51,557 bases of DNA from Candidatus Delongbacteria bacterium. Its GTDB lineage: Bacteria; CAIWAD01. Numbering within the stretch: the stretch's first letter is position 1; each line of letters opens with the position of its first letter. Shown piece after piece: positions 35,873 through 44,726 of this stretch. The notes under the pieces were generated by a model, which saw only the letters and a list, made by a program, of their open reading frames with translations, was not told the DNA's origin and did no database searches. The stretch lies in NCBI GenBank assembly GCA_041675285.1, contig JBAYTZ010000022.1:1-51557 (forward strand). The letters are read 5' to 3'. The translations under genes and the position numbers were made by a program.

Positions 35873-37131
35873 GCGCGGCCTCCTTGCGTCTGGAGGGCTT
35901 GGTCCAGCAGCTCGGCGAATGCCCCTTCCAACTCGGCGCGGTCCGGGAGTTCGCCTTCATCGTCCAAGCGGCGGGCGAAGACCTGCGCTGGATCCAGGCG
36001 CCGGACATCCGGGCCCTCCGGCGCGGATGGCGCCCCGCCAGTGACGGGTGCGGGCAGGGCCGGCTTGGATCGATCGATCCTCGCCAGATGCACGGATTTG
36101 CCGTCCAGGACCTCCTCGAGCCGCTGCCGGAACTGGACGGGCAGGATGGCCTCGCGGATCCGAACCTCAAGCAGCGGCCAGATGCCCCGCGCCGAGGGCG
36201 TGAACGGATAGGCCGCCAGCTCTTGCAGCACCTGTTCCAATGGAAGGGGCTCCGCCGGCAGGCGCAGCAGCTCCACGGCCCTGGGTGTGGGCAGGGGAGT
36301 GGTCACCGCCGTGCCCCCGTCCAAGTCAACTTGCAGCACGTGGTGGGAGTGCTCCTCTTCGGGAAAGGACAAGGGCAGGGGCGAGCCCGCGTAGCGGATG
36401 TCCGGCCGGCCGGCCACGGCTTGGGGCCGGTGCAGGTGGCCCAGGGCCACATAGGCCGCCTCGGCGGGGAACACGCCGGCGTCCACGGCCTCCTCTCCGC
36501 CGATGATCAACCGGCGCTCCGACAGCTCGGAGACGATGCCGCCCTGGACATGCAGGTGCCCCATGGCCAGCAGCGCCTCGCCGTTCCGGCAGCGTTCCAG
36601 CGCAGCGTCGGCCAGGCGGCGGTAGACCGCCCGCAGGGCGTCCTGGTAGCCTAGGCCCGAGCCGTCCCGCAGGTCGCCCGGGCGCAGGAAGGGCACGGTC
36701 AGCACCCAGGCCGCGATCTCGCCCCCCGCGTCGCGCAGCGGCGCCAGCAGGCGGTCCAGCACCGCATCGCCGGGCGTGCCGGACAAGTCGTTCTGCAGGT
36801 TGCAGTGGCCGGCCACATGGATGCCGAAGTCCTTAAGCAACCGCCTGGGCGCTTCCAGCCGGCCGGGGGAGTCATGGTTGCCGGCGATGGCCACCACATC
36901 CAGGCGGGGCAGGCGGCGCCGCGCGTCCGCCAGGAAGTGGTAGAACTGGGCCTGGGCCTCGGCGGAGGGATTGGCCTGGTCGAAGATGTCCCCAGCAATG
37001 AGCAGGGCATCTGCGGCACTCTCTACTAGGGTCAGCAGCAGCCAATCCAGGAAGACCTGGTGCTCACGGGTCCGGTCGAAGCCGCGGAGGGTTTGGCCGA
37101 GGTGCCAGTCGGAGGTGTGGATGACGCGCAA
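35869..37131 (-). CDS. sbcD: SbcD, nuclease subunit of SbcCD
   Basis: A 420-residue Mre11-type metallophosphoesterase. The two-metal motifs are all visible: Asp8/His10 in HTSDWHLGQ, Asp48 in LIAGDIFDQ, Asn85-His86 in AIAGNHDSPG, and the histidines of MGHLHVQG and ALGHLHRPQ. The start is TTG 37131, with GAGAGG seven bases upstream and the family start RVIHTSDWHLG directly after it. It is the first gene of the sbcDC operon. Just upstream lie decayed sequence and the end of the STAND gene on the same strand. Confidence 0.96.
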   Translation of the reverse strand: MRVIHTSDWHLGQTLRGFDRTREHQVFLDWLLLTLVESAADALLIAGDIFDQANPSAEAQAQFYHFLADARRRLPRLDVVAIAGNHDSPGRLEAPRRLLKDFGIHVAGHCNLQNDLSGTPGDAVLDRLLAPLRDAGGEIAAWVLTVPFLRPGDLRDGSGLGYQDALRAVYRRLADAALERCRNGEALLAMGHLHVQGGIVSELSERRLIIGGEEAVDAGVFPAEAAYVALGHLHRPQAVAGRPDIRYAGSPLPLSFPEEEHSHHVLQVDLDGGTAVTTPLPTPRAVELLRLPAEPLPLEQVLQELAAYPFTPSARGIWPLLEVRIREAILPVQFRQRLEEVLDGKSVHLARIDRSKPALPAPVTGGAPSAPEGPDVRRLDPAQVFARRLDDEGELPDRAELEGAFAELLDQALQTQGGRA

Positions 37132-37180
37132 TGGCAGGCCTCTCTCTTGCTGATGTCTTGGGTTTTCTCCCCTTGCCTGT

Positions 37181-37366
37181 CACGCGCAGTGGGCCGCCAG
37201 CCAAGCCTTCGCGTCCACCAAGTCCCGATGCAGGCTGGCGTAACTGCGGCGAAGCAGGTCGTCCGGCAAGGCCCAATCCCACTATTCGCATCTCCGAAAA
37301 GGCGTGCACTACTTGCGTCACCACGCCTGAGTCGAGGTTGTTGTGCAGGATCTGCTTGGCCCATCC
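37181..37366 (-). pseudogene. decayed 3' coding remnant after the STAND gene
   Basis: Directly after the TAG of the STAND gene the same frame continues coding-like for 29 codons (GWAKQILHNNLDSGVVTQVV, HAFSEMRIV). After a frameshift near 37285 it reads WDWALPDDLLRRSYASLHRD, LVDAKAWLAAHCA and a TGA. The smooth flow suggests either the original C-terminus of the STAND protein, now cut off by an amber, or the end of another lost gene. I do not recognise the sequence. Confidence 0.5.
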
Positions 37367-40300
37367 CTACTCGAAGCGCTCTTCCGACCGATCTTGATCC
37401 ATCTCGGCCTCCATGCGCCGCAGGCTGTCGATGTGTCGCTGGCAAGTGGCCTTTCCCTTCTCAATGGCCGGGGCCAAAGAGACCGGCAACAAGTCCGGTA
37501 GTAGATCCAGTAGCTCGCAATAGGACTCGAAATCCACGGCAACGGATCTGCTTGGATTCCCACTTCCAAAACGTTGGACGAACTCAAGCAGGACGGCTTC
37601 CGGGTTCGGGGCCTGGCGAATCAAGGCCAGCGCGGTATCCGTCCACGTTCGCGGCCCTGAGGGTTCCGCGCGATGGGCGAAGGGCACCAGTGATCCGGCG
37701 ATGGGGAACCGCCGGGCTGGATCTTCTGCGCACCACGCCAGCAGGTCCTCACAGGACACAGCGCTCAAAGGATTCGGATGGTGGTCATGACTTGGACTTA
37801 ACAATCGGGCAGCCACATGAAGTTCCTCATCCGATCCCGTGAAGAGCGCATCCAGGACGGCAAGCGGATGCATGCGAAGCAAGGTTCGCATCAGGTTGTC
37901 CACGTCACTTGAGTGGAGAAAATGACGATGCCCATCTCGGCGCACATGCAGGGCCAAGCGAACGGCTCCGGGTGCCCCATCTACGCCTTCCAGGCACATC
38001 GCCGCCAGTCCGCTGGTATCGTTAAAAATACCACTTGGCCCATCCAACAGGTCGCTGCGGTCAAGCAGTTCAAGACCACAAGAACGCAGCGCGGGGCCAA
38101 AGGCGCGGCCCGCCGAACGATCCACGTGAGACCGCATGGACAGCACATCAAGCCCCACCTCCACACCCTCTGGATGCTCGGCGATGTGGAGCAGAAGGCG
38201 GCTGAGGTCCTCCTCCGCGACCGTCTCTGTGGCACGACCGCCCGCGAGATCCCGGTAACTCTTGACGTCAACGAGATCCGATTCGAGAGCGCTGATGAGG
38301 CGATCCACCCCGATTGTATCCAGGCCGATCGCCGCGTGGAGTAGAGCAAGACTATGGGCCAGAAGGGGGCGCGACAGGGCATCTTCCAGAAGTCTATGCG
38401 CCACGGCGCGGTCGTGCCGGGCCAATTGGTCCAGGAACCCACAAAGGATCCGGGCGTCCCGCCCCTCCATGGGTGCGGCACAGAATCCATCGGCCAACAG
38501 GGCCCACATGAGGTGGGGATCCTCCGCCCCAGTGGCAATTCCCTGCCCCAAGACCCAGATCCGCATGCCTCCCCGCATTATTTCCGGCAGTAGTTCCGCC
38601 AGGGAATCCGGATCGACGGCCACCGTGGCGCTCAGCCGACGAACGATCTCCTCTTGTCGCTCACGGTGTGCTGATCGCGCGTCCACGTCCATCTCGATGT
38701 CTTCATAGCCTTCTAGATCCAGACCCGCCTCCCACTCTCCCAAGGCCATGGCGCGAACCTGGTCCGCCAAGCGAGAAGGGCGAAGGGATCGTTCCAGCTC
38801 CTGCAGTCTGGCCAGTCGACCGGGCTCCATAGATCCGCCGTGGTGGTGCAAGGTCTCCCGGCAAGCTGCCCAGCCCGTACGCCAGAACCGGTCGCCCGCC
38901 AAAGCGAGCATCAAGGCGCAAAGAGGGTCCTGAATGCGTGTCTGCGTCCAGAGATCACGAAAGCGGCTGGCGAGCACCGACATCAACTCCGGGCGTAGTT
39001 CCGGCATGGTCCAAGCAAATCGCTCGATCAGAGCCAGCGTCGTGCCGTACCAGTGGTCGATCTCGCCATTCGTCTCTGGCCAGTAGCCGAAGTCGCGCGG
39101 CTGTCCACCGAAGGAGTGGGAATGGTGGGACGAGAAGTGGTTGGCCTTTAGGACCTTTCGCAGGGTTTCAAGCCCGAGTCGACGCAGCGGCTCGAACGCC
39201 GAACCGAGCAAGCTCTCCACGATGGACAGACGCTGCTCCACGGACGCGTGCGTGCCGGAGAGGATGATCGGGAACAGTGACTCCAGCGCAGTACGGGCTT
39301 TTTGCTGGACTCCTTCGTCAGGTTCTTGGGCCGCCATCGCGATGAGCAGTCGACACGCACGCTCAAAGGCCTCCGGATCATAGGCCAACTTGCACAACAG
39401 GTCCTGGCTGCCGCTGGCCACATGCCGTTCCATGGACAGCGCCTCGCCGCCCGCCCGCTCCAGCGCCTCCAGGGCCCTCTCCGGAGCGACAGGCGCGATG
39501 TTGCGCAGCATGTCCCACTGCTCGTGGTTCAAGGCGCACACGTCGCCAAACCGGCCCTCGGGTTCCAGCCATCCCGCTGTGATCTCCTTGGCCTTCCGGC
39601 TGGAGACCAGAAAGGAGAGCCGGTGAGTGAACGACTTGAACAGGCGACCGCTGGACTGGGACTCCAGGCGCTGCAGGATCCGCGCCGTCGGTTTCTCCTC
39701 AAGCACCTCCTCGGCCAACTGGTTGGCCAAGGCATGGGGCAACACGGCCCGCCATCCGCCGCGTTGCTGCACCAGGTGTTTCCGTTCAAGAGCCGCCACA
39801 TGTCCGAACAACTCATCTGTGGATTGCCCGGCCAATGCTGCCAATTGGGGCAGCTCGGACTCCTCGCCTTCAAGGGTCACCCCATCGAAGGAGTACACCA
39901 ACGCGCACGCCTTGGCGGCATTGTGGAGGTCGGGTTGTTGAGCAGCTCCTTGCCAGAACAACCGGTTGAACAGGTCACGTTGAGCCAGAACCGACAAGGA
40001 CCTCTCACCCTTGCAGGCCTCTGCCAAGGCTAGGGCAATGCGGGAGTTTCCATCCGACTGGTCGGCGATGGTGCGGGCGTTGACCTCGGAAATTTCGGGG
40101 TGGCGCTGGCGGATCAAGATCTCGATCATGGGGCTGGGCAGCCCGCGCATGATCAGGACATCCGTCCCTTCGGGCTCGTCGCCTCGCACGTCGTATTCGA
40201 TGGTGAGCACGCTGACGCAACTGTCCGGCTGCTTGCAGATCTGGACCAACCGATTGTGTCGATCAGGGCCGCAGTTGTCCAAAAGTAGGATGGCGCGTCG

Positions 40301-41179
40301 CCGCTCCGCGATCAGGGTCCGCGCCAGCGTCTCCGGGGTCGGGTCGGGTTGTTCCTCCAGATTGGTGTAAGCCACCAGCGAAGCGGGGAGCGCATCCTCG
40401 CCGACTCGCTTGTCGAACAGGGCTTCGGCGAAGCGGGTCTTGCCCACGCCGGACAACCCCACCAGACGGACGGCGTGGCCAGGCTGGACCAGGGCACTAC
40501 GGACCCGGTGGATCCCCTCCAGGGTCGTCAGCGTCCCCTTTCGATCCTCAACTCGTTGAAGGTTGAAGCGGGGCGCCTCGTCCAGCAGGAATCGTGCTTC
40601 AGCGTCTCGGCCCGGTTGGCTCCACGAGTCGTAGGGCTGCCAACCCGTCAGCGGGCGCCCAACCTTCGAGCGAACCCAGGCCACCAGCCCGGGGAACTGC
40701 CGGATCAGGGTGGCCAAGCGCTGTTGGTCGTAGAACTCCACCAAGAGCTGGTCGTGGTTGAGCAAACTGGCGATGGCCTCACGCATGGCTTGCCGGCGCT
40801 CGCGGAGAGCACGAAACGCCAATGAACTGCGTGAGCTGACCATGAGGTAGGCACCGCGCTTGTCCGATAGATCGCGGAGGATTTGCCGGGGAGCTCCATT
40901 GGGCGCCATTTCGTCCAGGATGTCGCTCTTGAACATGTTCTGCGCTTTCACCTGGTAGCCCGTGAAGGCGCGCGGAATGAACCCCATCCCGGGACTCCCA
41001 GATGCAAGCTCAACACACACGTCCAAGCCGCCGTCGGCGGCGTTCTGGTCTCCGCCATAGGTCACACTAGAAACGGGAAGACCCGCCTGGTGGAGCTCCG
41101 CCTCGCAGAGCCTGCCCACCAGATCCCGCAGGGTCACATCGTCCAACGCGGACACATCGTCTTTGGTGACATCGAACAT
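37367..41179 (-). CDS. STAND NTPase with N-terminal PD-(D/E)xK-like nuclease domain (Avs-like)
   Basis: A 1270-residue protein. I start at ATG 41179 (GAGG seven bases upstream); the frame is open 33 codons further without a site. Residues 1-150 look like a restriction-endonuclease fold: GGDQNAADGGLDVCVEL (Asp53) then GYQVKAQNM (Gln76-Val-Lys78), the D...QxK pattern of Mrr-like enzymes, followed by YLMVSSRSSLAF. The NTPase has Walker A GLSGVGKTR at 241-249 and Walker B RAILLLDNCG at 295-304, a STAND arrangement with a winged-helix region after it. The last 800 residues are helical and would be the sensor. This order is that of antiviral STAND proteins, in which phage-protein binding activates a nuclease. 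It adjoins sbcDC and a tRNA attachment site. Confidence 0.75.
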   Translation of the reverse strand: MFDVTKDDVSALDDVTLRDLVGRLCEAELHQAGLPVSSVTYGGDQNAADGGLDVCVELASGSPGMGFIPRAFTGYQVKAQNMFKSDILDEMAPNGAPRQILRDLSDKRGAYLMVSSRSSLAFRALRERRQAMREAIASLLNHDQLLVEFYDQQRLATLIRQFPGLVAWVRSKVGRPLTGWQPYDSWSQPGRDAEARFLLDEAPRFNLQRVEDRKGTLTTLEGIHRVRSALVQPGHAVRLVGLSGVGKTRFAEALFDKRVGEDALPASLVAYTNLEEQPDPTPETLARTLIAERRRAILLLDNCGPDRHNRLVQICKQPDSCVSVLTIEYDVRGDEPEGTDVLIMRGLPSPMIEILIRQRHPEISEVNARTIADQSDGNSRIALALAEACKGERSLSVLAQRDLFNRLFWQGAAQQPDLHNAAKACALVYSFDGVTLEGEESELPQLAALAGQSTDELFGHVAALERKHLVQQRGGWRAVLPHALANQLAEEVLEEKPTARILQRLESQSSGRLFKSFTHRLSFLVSSRKAKEITAGWLEPEGRFGDVCALNHEQWDMLRNIAPVAPERALEALERAGGEALSMERHVASGSQDLLCKLAYDPEAFERACRLLIAMAAQEPDEGVQQKARTALESLFPIILSGTHASVEQRLSIVESLLGSAFEPLRRLGLETLRKVLKANHFSSHHSHSFGGQPRDFGYWPETNGEIDHWYGTTLALIERFAWTMPELRPELMSVLASRFRDLWTQTRIQDPLCALMLALAGDRFWRTGWAACRETLHHHGGSMEPGRLARLQELERSLRPSRLADQVRAMALGEWEAGLDLEGYEDIEMDVDARSAHRERQEEIVRRLSATVAVDPDSLAELLPEIMRGGMRIWVLGQGIATGAEDPHLMWALLADGFCAAPMEGRDARILCGFLDQLARHDRAVAHRLLEDALSRPLLAHSLALLHAAIGLDTIGVDRLISALESDLVDVKSYRDLAGGRATETVAEEDLSRLLLHIAEHPEGVEVGLDVLSMRSHVDRSAGRAFGPALRSCGLELLDRSDLLDGPSGIFNDTSGLAAMCLEGVDGAPGAVRLALHVRRDGHRHFLHSSDVDNLMRTLLRMHPLAVLDALFTGSDEELHVAARLLSPSHDHHPNPLSAVSCEDLLAWCAEDPARRFPIAGSLVPFAHRAEPSGPRTWTDTALALIRQAPNPEAVLLEFVQRFGSGNPSRSVAVDFESYCELLDLLPDLLPVSLAPAIEKGKATCQRHIDSLRRMEAEMDQDRSEERFE

Positions 41180-41630
41180 GCCGGCCTCGGTTTTTCGAAT
41201 GGAAAGTGGAGAATCCTCTGGATGCTGCCAACGGAAGCCGGTTTGGACACCAGTCAGGCCCGAAAATGGCCCAACCAACTGATGGATTTCTGCCGCCGCC
41301 CCGCCACGCCCTTTCCATGGACTCGCCGCTGCTTCGCCGGACTCGTTGCGGACGCTTCTGCTTGATCATCAACTCTTTCTTTCGCGATCCAGGCGCCTTT
41401 CATAGGACAGCCAGGTGCTGGTCCCGGCCTGGCCGCCCGCAGGCGGCGCTGGCGTCCTCGCAGGCGGGAGAAGAGGCGGCTCGGGGGCCGGATTCTCGAC
41501 TTCCATTTGGAAGCCCTTGCCCTCAAAAGCCTTCCGTGACCCATTGGTTGGTAGCCGGATTCCAGGTCCGGGATCAGCCGTGATACAACATGAGAATGGG
41601 GAAGTTGGTGCAACCGGTGTGCAACGGGGC
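41180..41630. other. intergenic region between STAND gene and tRNA remnant
   Basis: No gene is supported in these 450 bp. It must hold the promoter of the STAND gene (reading left), which I cannot pinpoint, and ends at the terminator of the tRNA remnant. Confidence 0.45.
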
Positions 41631-41663
41631 AAAAAAGAAGGGTCCCGCGCTGGCGGAACCCTT
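41631..41663 (-). terminator. terminator downstream of the tRNA remnant
   Basis: On the minus strand AAGGGTTCCGC and GCGGGACCCTT pair around CAGC and are followed by CTTTTTT. It lies 11 bp past the tRNA 3' end. Confidence 0.8.
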
Positions 41664-41674
41664 TGATGATCAAA

Positions 41675-41718
41675 TGCTCCAACAGGGACTTGAACCCCGA
41701 ACCAACTGATTAAGAGTC
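41675..41718 (-). other. 3' half of a tRNA (tRNA-Lys-like), prophage attachment remnant
   Basis: The minus strand contains an anticodon loop CTCTTAA (anticodon CTT, Lys), a variable region, a T arm in which CGGGG pairs with CCCTG around TTCAAGT, and the acceptor end TTGGAGC plus discriminator A. The 5' half is missing: the bases above the anticodon loop pair poorly and no D arm is present. A cut-off tRNA 3' end with its own terminator, next to a P4-type integrase, is the usual leftover side of integration into a tRNA gene. The whole tRNA should lie at the other end of the prophage, outside this window. Confidence 0.7.
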
Positions 41719-41909
41719 CGACCCTGAAGATTGTCAGCCCGCGCTGATTCGCGATTCTTCCGTCCGAAACGTTTGATACTCAAAGGCATTTTTTCGACTT
41801 TCTCTCGCGCGATTGTCCGCCCGGTCAGCTCATCCGGGGAAAAAGGTGGGACCGGGGTGGGACCAGACGCGTGATACAAGGCTAGTCAGTTAGGCGGGGA
41901 GATGCCGAC

Positions 41910-43097
41910 ATGAGGCGATTCAGATTTTCCGTCGCAGCTTTGAATGCCCTCACCACGGACAAGGCCCGGGAGTACGTTCACGACGACCAAGTGCCCGCCC
42001 TGGCCCTGCTGGTCACCGCATCGGGCGCCAAGTCCTTCTATGTCGAGAAGAAGGTGGAAGGGAAGAAGGTTCAGGTCCGCCTGGGATCCCTTGCGGAGAT
42101 CACAATCCCGCAGGCCCGGGCCAAGGCAGCGGAGATCATCTCCCAGTTTGCCTCCGGCGACACGCGCCAAGTCGTGCGGCGGCGTCCACTGCCCATGGAG
42201 CAGGTGATGGGGGAGTATCTGGCTTTCGCGCAGGAGCATCTGAACGCCAGGACGTTGAAGGAGTACATCCGGCAATGGGAGCGTTACGTCAAGCCCTGGA
42301 TGGGCAACAAGCCCCTTGCCTCCATCCGAAGGCGCGATGTGACCGCCTTCCACCAGCACATTGGTCAGAACTTTGGACGCCCAACGGCTAATCGGGTGAT
42401 CGCGCTCCTGCGCGCCGCCATCAACCGGGCCATCCGGGAGCACGAACTGGACCTGCCCAATCCTGCCCGCTCCATCACCTTCTACCGTGAAGAGGGCAGG
42501 ACGCGCCGCCTGAGCAAGGCTGAGCTTCCTTCCTTCATGAAGGCTGTCGGCGAATACCCGAATCGGACCGTGCGCGACATGCTCTACCTGGCCTTGTTCA
42601 CGGGCGCGCGCAAAGGGAATCTGATTGCCATGCGCTGGGAGGACATTTCGTTTGAAATGAGCCTGTGGACAGTTCCGGCTGCAAAATCGAAGAGCGGACA
42701 CGAGTTGCCCGTGGCCTTGTCCAGCCACGCCATGCGTATTCTGACAGCCCGTCGGTCCTTGAGCCCCAGCCCCTTTGTGTTTCCTGGCAATCACGATGGC
42801 CACATGGGATCACCCAACAAGGCTTGGATCTGGATCCTTGAGCGTGCCGGCATGCCCGGCTTTCGCATGCATGACCTGCGTCGCAGCCTTGCCTCCTTCC
42901 AGATCGATACCGGCACGCCCCTTGAGGTGATCCAGAAAACCTTGGGACATGAGTCCAAGGTCACGACGGAAGTCTACGCGCGGATGGCCATGGGTCCGGT
43001 CATGGAAAGCCTGGAGCGTGCGACGGAAGAGATGTTGAAGGGGTGCGCAGGCCTGGATATCGCGAATGGCCTCCCGGAGGAGGTCACAGACCTATGA
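41910..43097 (+). CDS. P4-type prophage integrase (tyrosine recombinase)
   Basis: A 395-residue integrase. Residues 1-85 form a DUF4102-like arm-binding domain (VPALALLVTASGAKSFYVEK, VRLGSLAEITIPQARAKA), 92-190 the SAM-like core-binding domain, and 200-380 the catalytic domain with Arg234 (FTGARKGN), Lys259 or Lys261, His321 and Arg324 (MHDLRR), His347 (TLGHES) and nucleophile Tyr356. This family commonly uses tRNA 3' ends as target, which fits the remnant 190 bp to the left. A GGGGAG lies upstream of the ATG. The gene points into the prophage. Confidence 0.93.
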   Translation: MRRFRFSVAALNALTTDKAREYVHDDQVPALALLVTASGAKSFYVEKKVEGKKVQVRLGSLAEITIPQARAKAAEIISQFASGDTRQVVRRRPLPMEQVMGEYLAFAQEHLNARTLKEYIRQWERYVKPWMGNKPLASIRRRDVTAFHQHIGQNFGRPTANRVIALLRAAINRAIREHELDLPNPARSITFYREEGRTRRLSKAELPSFMKAVGEYPNRTVRDMLYLALFTGARKGNLIAMRWEDISFEMSLWTVPAAKSKSGHELPVALSSHAMRILTARRSLSPSPFVFPGNHDGHMGSPNKAWIWILERAGMPGFRMHDLRRSLASFQIDTGTPLEVIQKTLGHESKVTTEVYARMAMGPVMESLERATEEMLKGCAGLDIANGLPEEVTDL

Positions 43098-43312
43098 CGT
43101 CATTGAAGTGATCCAGCAGGATCAGGCCTGTGACCGTTGAACAACAGAACTGCAGCACATTCGGCGCTCCTTGGCACGTTGGGCACGTCAAACGCTGCCC
43201 CCTGCGCCTGTGGAGACCCAAGCGCAGGGGACCGTGGCTATTTTTTGGGGCGAACCGAGAGCGGCTCAAAGATGGCCTTGGCCAGCTTTCACCCTTCTCA
43301 TGCCTTGTATGC
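43098..43312. other. intergenic region after the prophage integrase
   Basis: No gene is seen. CCCCTGCGC and GCGCAGGGG (about 43198-43231) form a 9-bp stem. A run of six T follows about nine bases later on the plus strand, so it could end integrase transcription. Confidence 0.4.
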
Positions 43313-43417
43313 TCACAAGAGCATGTGGAGAACCGCGATGTTGGGTAACATCGGGGCTACGATAAACCCCACCACGATGAATGTGGTAAGCCGAGCGATG
43401 CGAAGATCATTTCTCAT
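43313..43417 (-). CDS. 34-residue single-span membrane protein
   Basis: A short frame with a perfect AAGGAGG five bases before its ATG. The product MRNDLRIARLTTFIVVGF ends in IAVLHMLL: a charged N-terminus followed by a hydrophobic stretch able to cross the membrane once. It is read towards the integrase. The ribosome site is the main argument that it is real. A role in superinfection exclusion or lysis control would be speculation. Confidence 0.5.
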   Translation of the reverse strand: MRNDLRIARLTTFIVVGFIVAPMLPNIAVLHMLL

Positions 43418-43568
43418 TCAATCCTCCTTGAATTATGTATAAGGCTGCCCACTCTGGGCCCCTCTGGTATCTACTCCCGAATTCGCTTGTCACGAGAAGT
43501 AATTCGCTTTTTCTGACGAGGGTGGCTTGGGCTGTCGCGGATTGGACGACAGCCTAGGCGCCAAAAGG

Positions 43569-43694
43569 TTAGCCAGCAAACCGCATAAGGGAAAAGTGTA
43601 ACGCAGGGACAGTAACGCCACAGAAGGTCCAGTCACAGGCCAGGATGATCAGGCCCACGTGTGCCAGAATTCGCCAGTTCTTAAAATCTTTCAT
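43569..43694 (-). CDS. 41-residue small membrane protein
   Basis: A short frame with AGAGGG six bases before its ATG, reading MKDFKNWRILAHVGLIILAC and ending SLMRFAG. It has a basic front and one hydrophobic segment, a layout close to the 34-residue protein downstream. A hairpin (GGCTGTCG/CGACAGCC, 43530-43554) lies after its stop. The two may be co-transcribed. No homologue is recognised. Confidence 0.45.
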   Translation of the reverse strand: MKDFKNWRILAHVGLIILACDWTFCGVTVPALHFSLMRFAG

Positions 43695-44503
43695 CTTACC
43701 CTCTTTAAAAAACTATTTTTTTCAACTACCGGTTATTCCGGTATCATATCTATCAATATACGAAATTTTAGCGGCAATGTCAATGGGTTATGTGGAATTC
43801 GGTTAACAAACATAAAATTAAAACTTTCAAATTATGGAACTTTAGACTGTTTACCTGGCCTATACCAGACCATTGCCGCGGGTAGATCGTTGCTCCTGAG
43901 GGTTCTGTGACGTTAGGCCCGGCTCTGTACGTCTGCCGTATTGTCTCACCAAAAAATTCAAAGCTGAACGGGTGAACACCAAAACTGACTATTCCCTGAA
44001 TACGCCAAAGGAATACTTCAAGAGACCCGGAAATCAGACAACCATACAGATTGACGACTTGTCTACAATCGGGACAGAACGGTGGGGTTCTGAAGAGCCG
44101 CGGGCATTTGCCAATGTGCTGGCGCATGGATACCGGCCCCATTGTTTGGCAGCCGGCCCTTTTGTTCGTCACGAAGTGCCCGAGCGAAGTGAGGAGCACC
44201 AGTCGCGTATAACAACTGATAGTCCCATCGGGGCCGCGTGGGATTACACGACCGTATACGGATCAGTAGGTAGGAACTCGACTCCTCTGGGATGCACTGA
44301 TAGTCAAAGGTTTCCGCCACCGGCGGGACCCTTTTTCGTTTCTGGTCTCCTCTCCGTCTCCCTGGCTCAGCACCCGTCTCTTTCCAAAGGAGACAGGCCC
44401 ATGGATCCCCACGTCTTTCCACCAATCCACCTTGATCCTGCAAACGAATCCCTGGCACGTCCGCATACATGCCCAGGGCCAATGCCAAGAAGGAGAGTAC
44501 GTC
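43695..44503. other. 810-bp region without a supported gene
   Basis: The left third (43680-43850) is AT-rich and probably carries the promoter of the two small membrane genes. No frame in the rest shows a ribosome site with coding character. A hairpin at 44306-44337 is listed separately. Confidence 0.45.
44306..44337 (+). terminator. possible terminator
   Basis: AAAGGTTTCCGCC and GGCGGGACCCTTT form an imperfect stem around ACC and run into a T-tract (CTTTTTCGTTT). The gene it would serve is not clear. Confidence 0.4.
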
Positions 44504-44719
44504 ATGCTGGTAACGTTCAAAATGGTCTCGTGCGAAGGGCACATCGAGGTGACCCTGCCCGTCTGGGAGGCCGTGGAAGAACTCGCGCGCCTCAGCGCCT
44601 CAAGCAAGTGGGTCTACATCGATGGTCAATTCTGGAATGGAAAGCCTAATGCCTGCACGGAGACAATGCTCCTAGAAGCCGAAGACATCACCGTGACCAA
44701 TCAGCTTGCTGGAGGATGA
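44504..44719 (+). CDS. hypothetical small protein
   Basis: A 71-residue acidic protein starting at ATG 44504 with AAGGAG eight bases upstream. It looks like a small alpha/beta domain: MLVTFKMVSCEGHIEVTLPV, WEAVEELARLSASSKWVYID, then a polar end. It is convergent with the lytic transglycosylase, 7 bp apart. No family is recognised. Confidence 0.55.
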   Translation: MLVTFKMVSCEGHIEVTLPVWEAVEELARLSASSKWVYIDGQFWNGKPNACTETMLLEAEDITVTNQLAGG

Positions 44720-44726
44720 ACGCAGG

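Noticed and set aside
33421..36211. Plus-strand open frames of 686 and 671 codons
   Set aside because: They are antisense to sbcC/sbcD, have Pro/Arg/Ala-rich low-complexity products and no ribosome site; high GC alone keeps them open.
11191..37369. Idea that TAG is recoded in this genome, from the two in-frame ambers
   Set aside because: TAG is the natural stop of several intact genes (for example those ending at 7183, 9445, 32037 and the lytic transglycosylase), so suppression or recoding is not supported.
41675..41760. A complete tRNA gene at the prophage edge
   Set aside because: Only the anticodon loop and 3' half are present; no D arm or 5' acceptor strand pairs with it.
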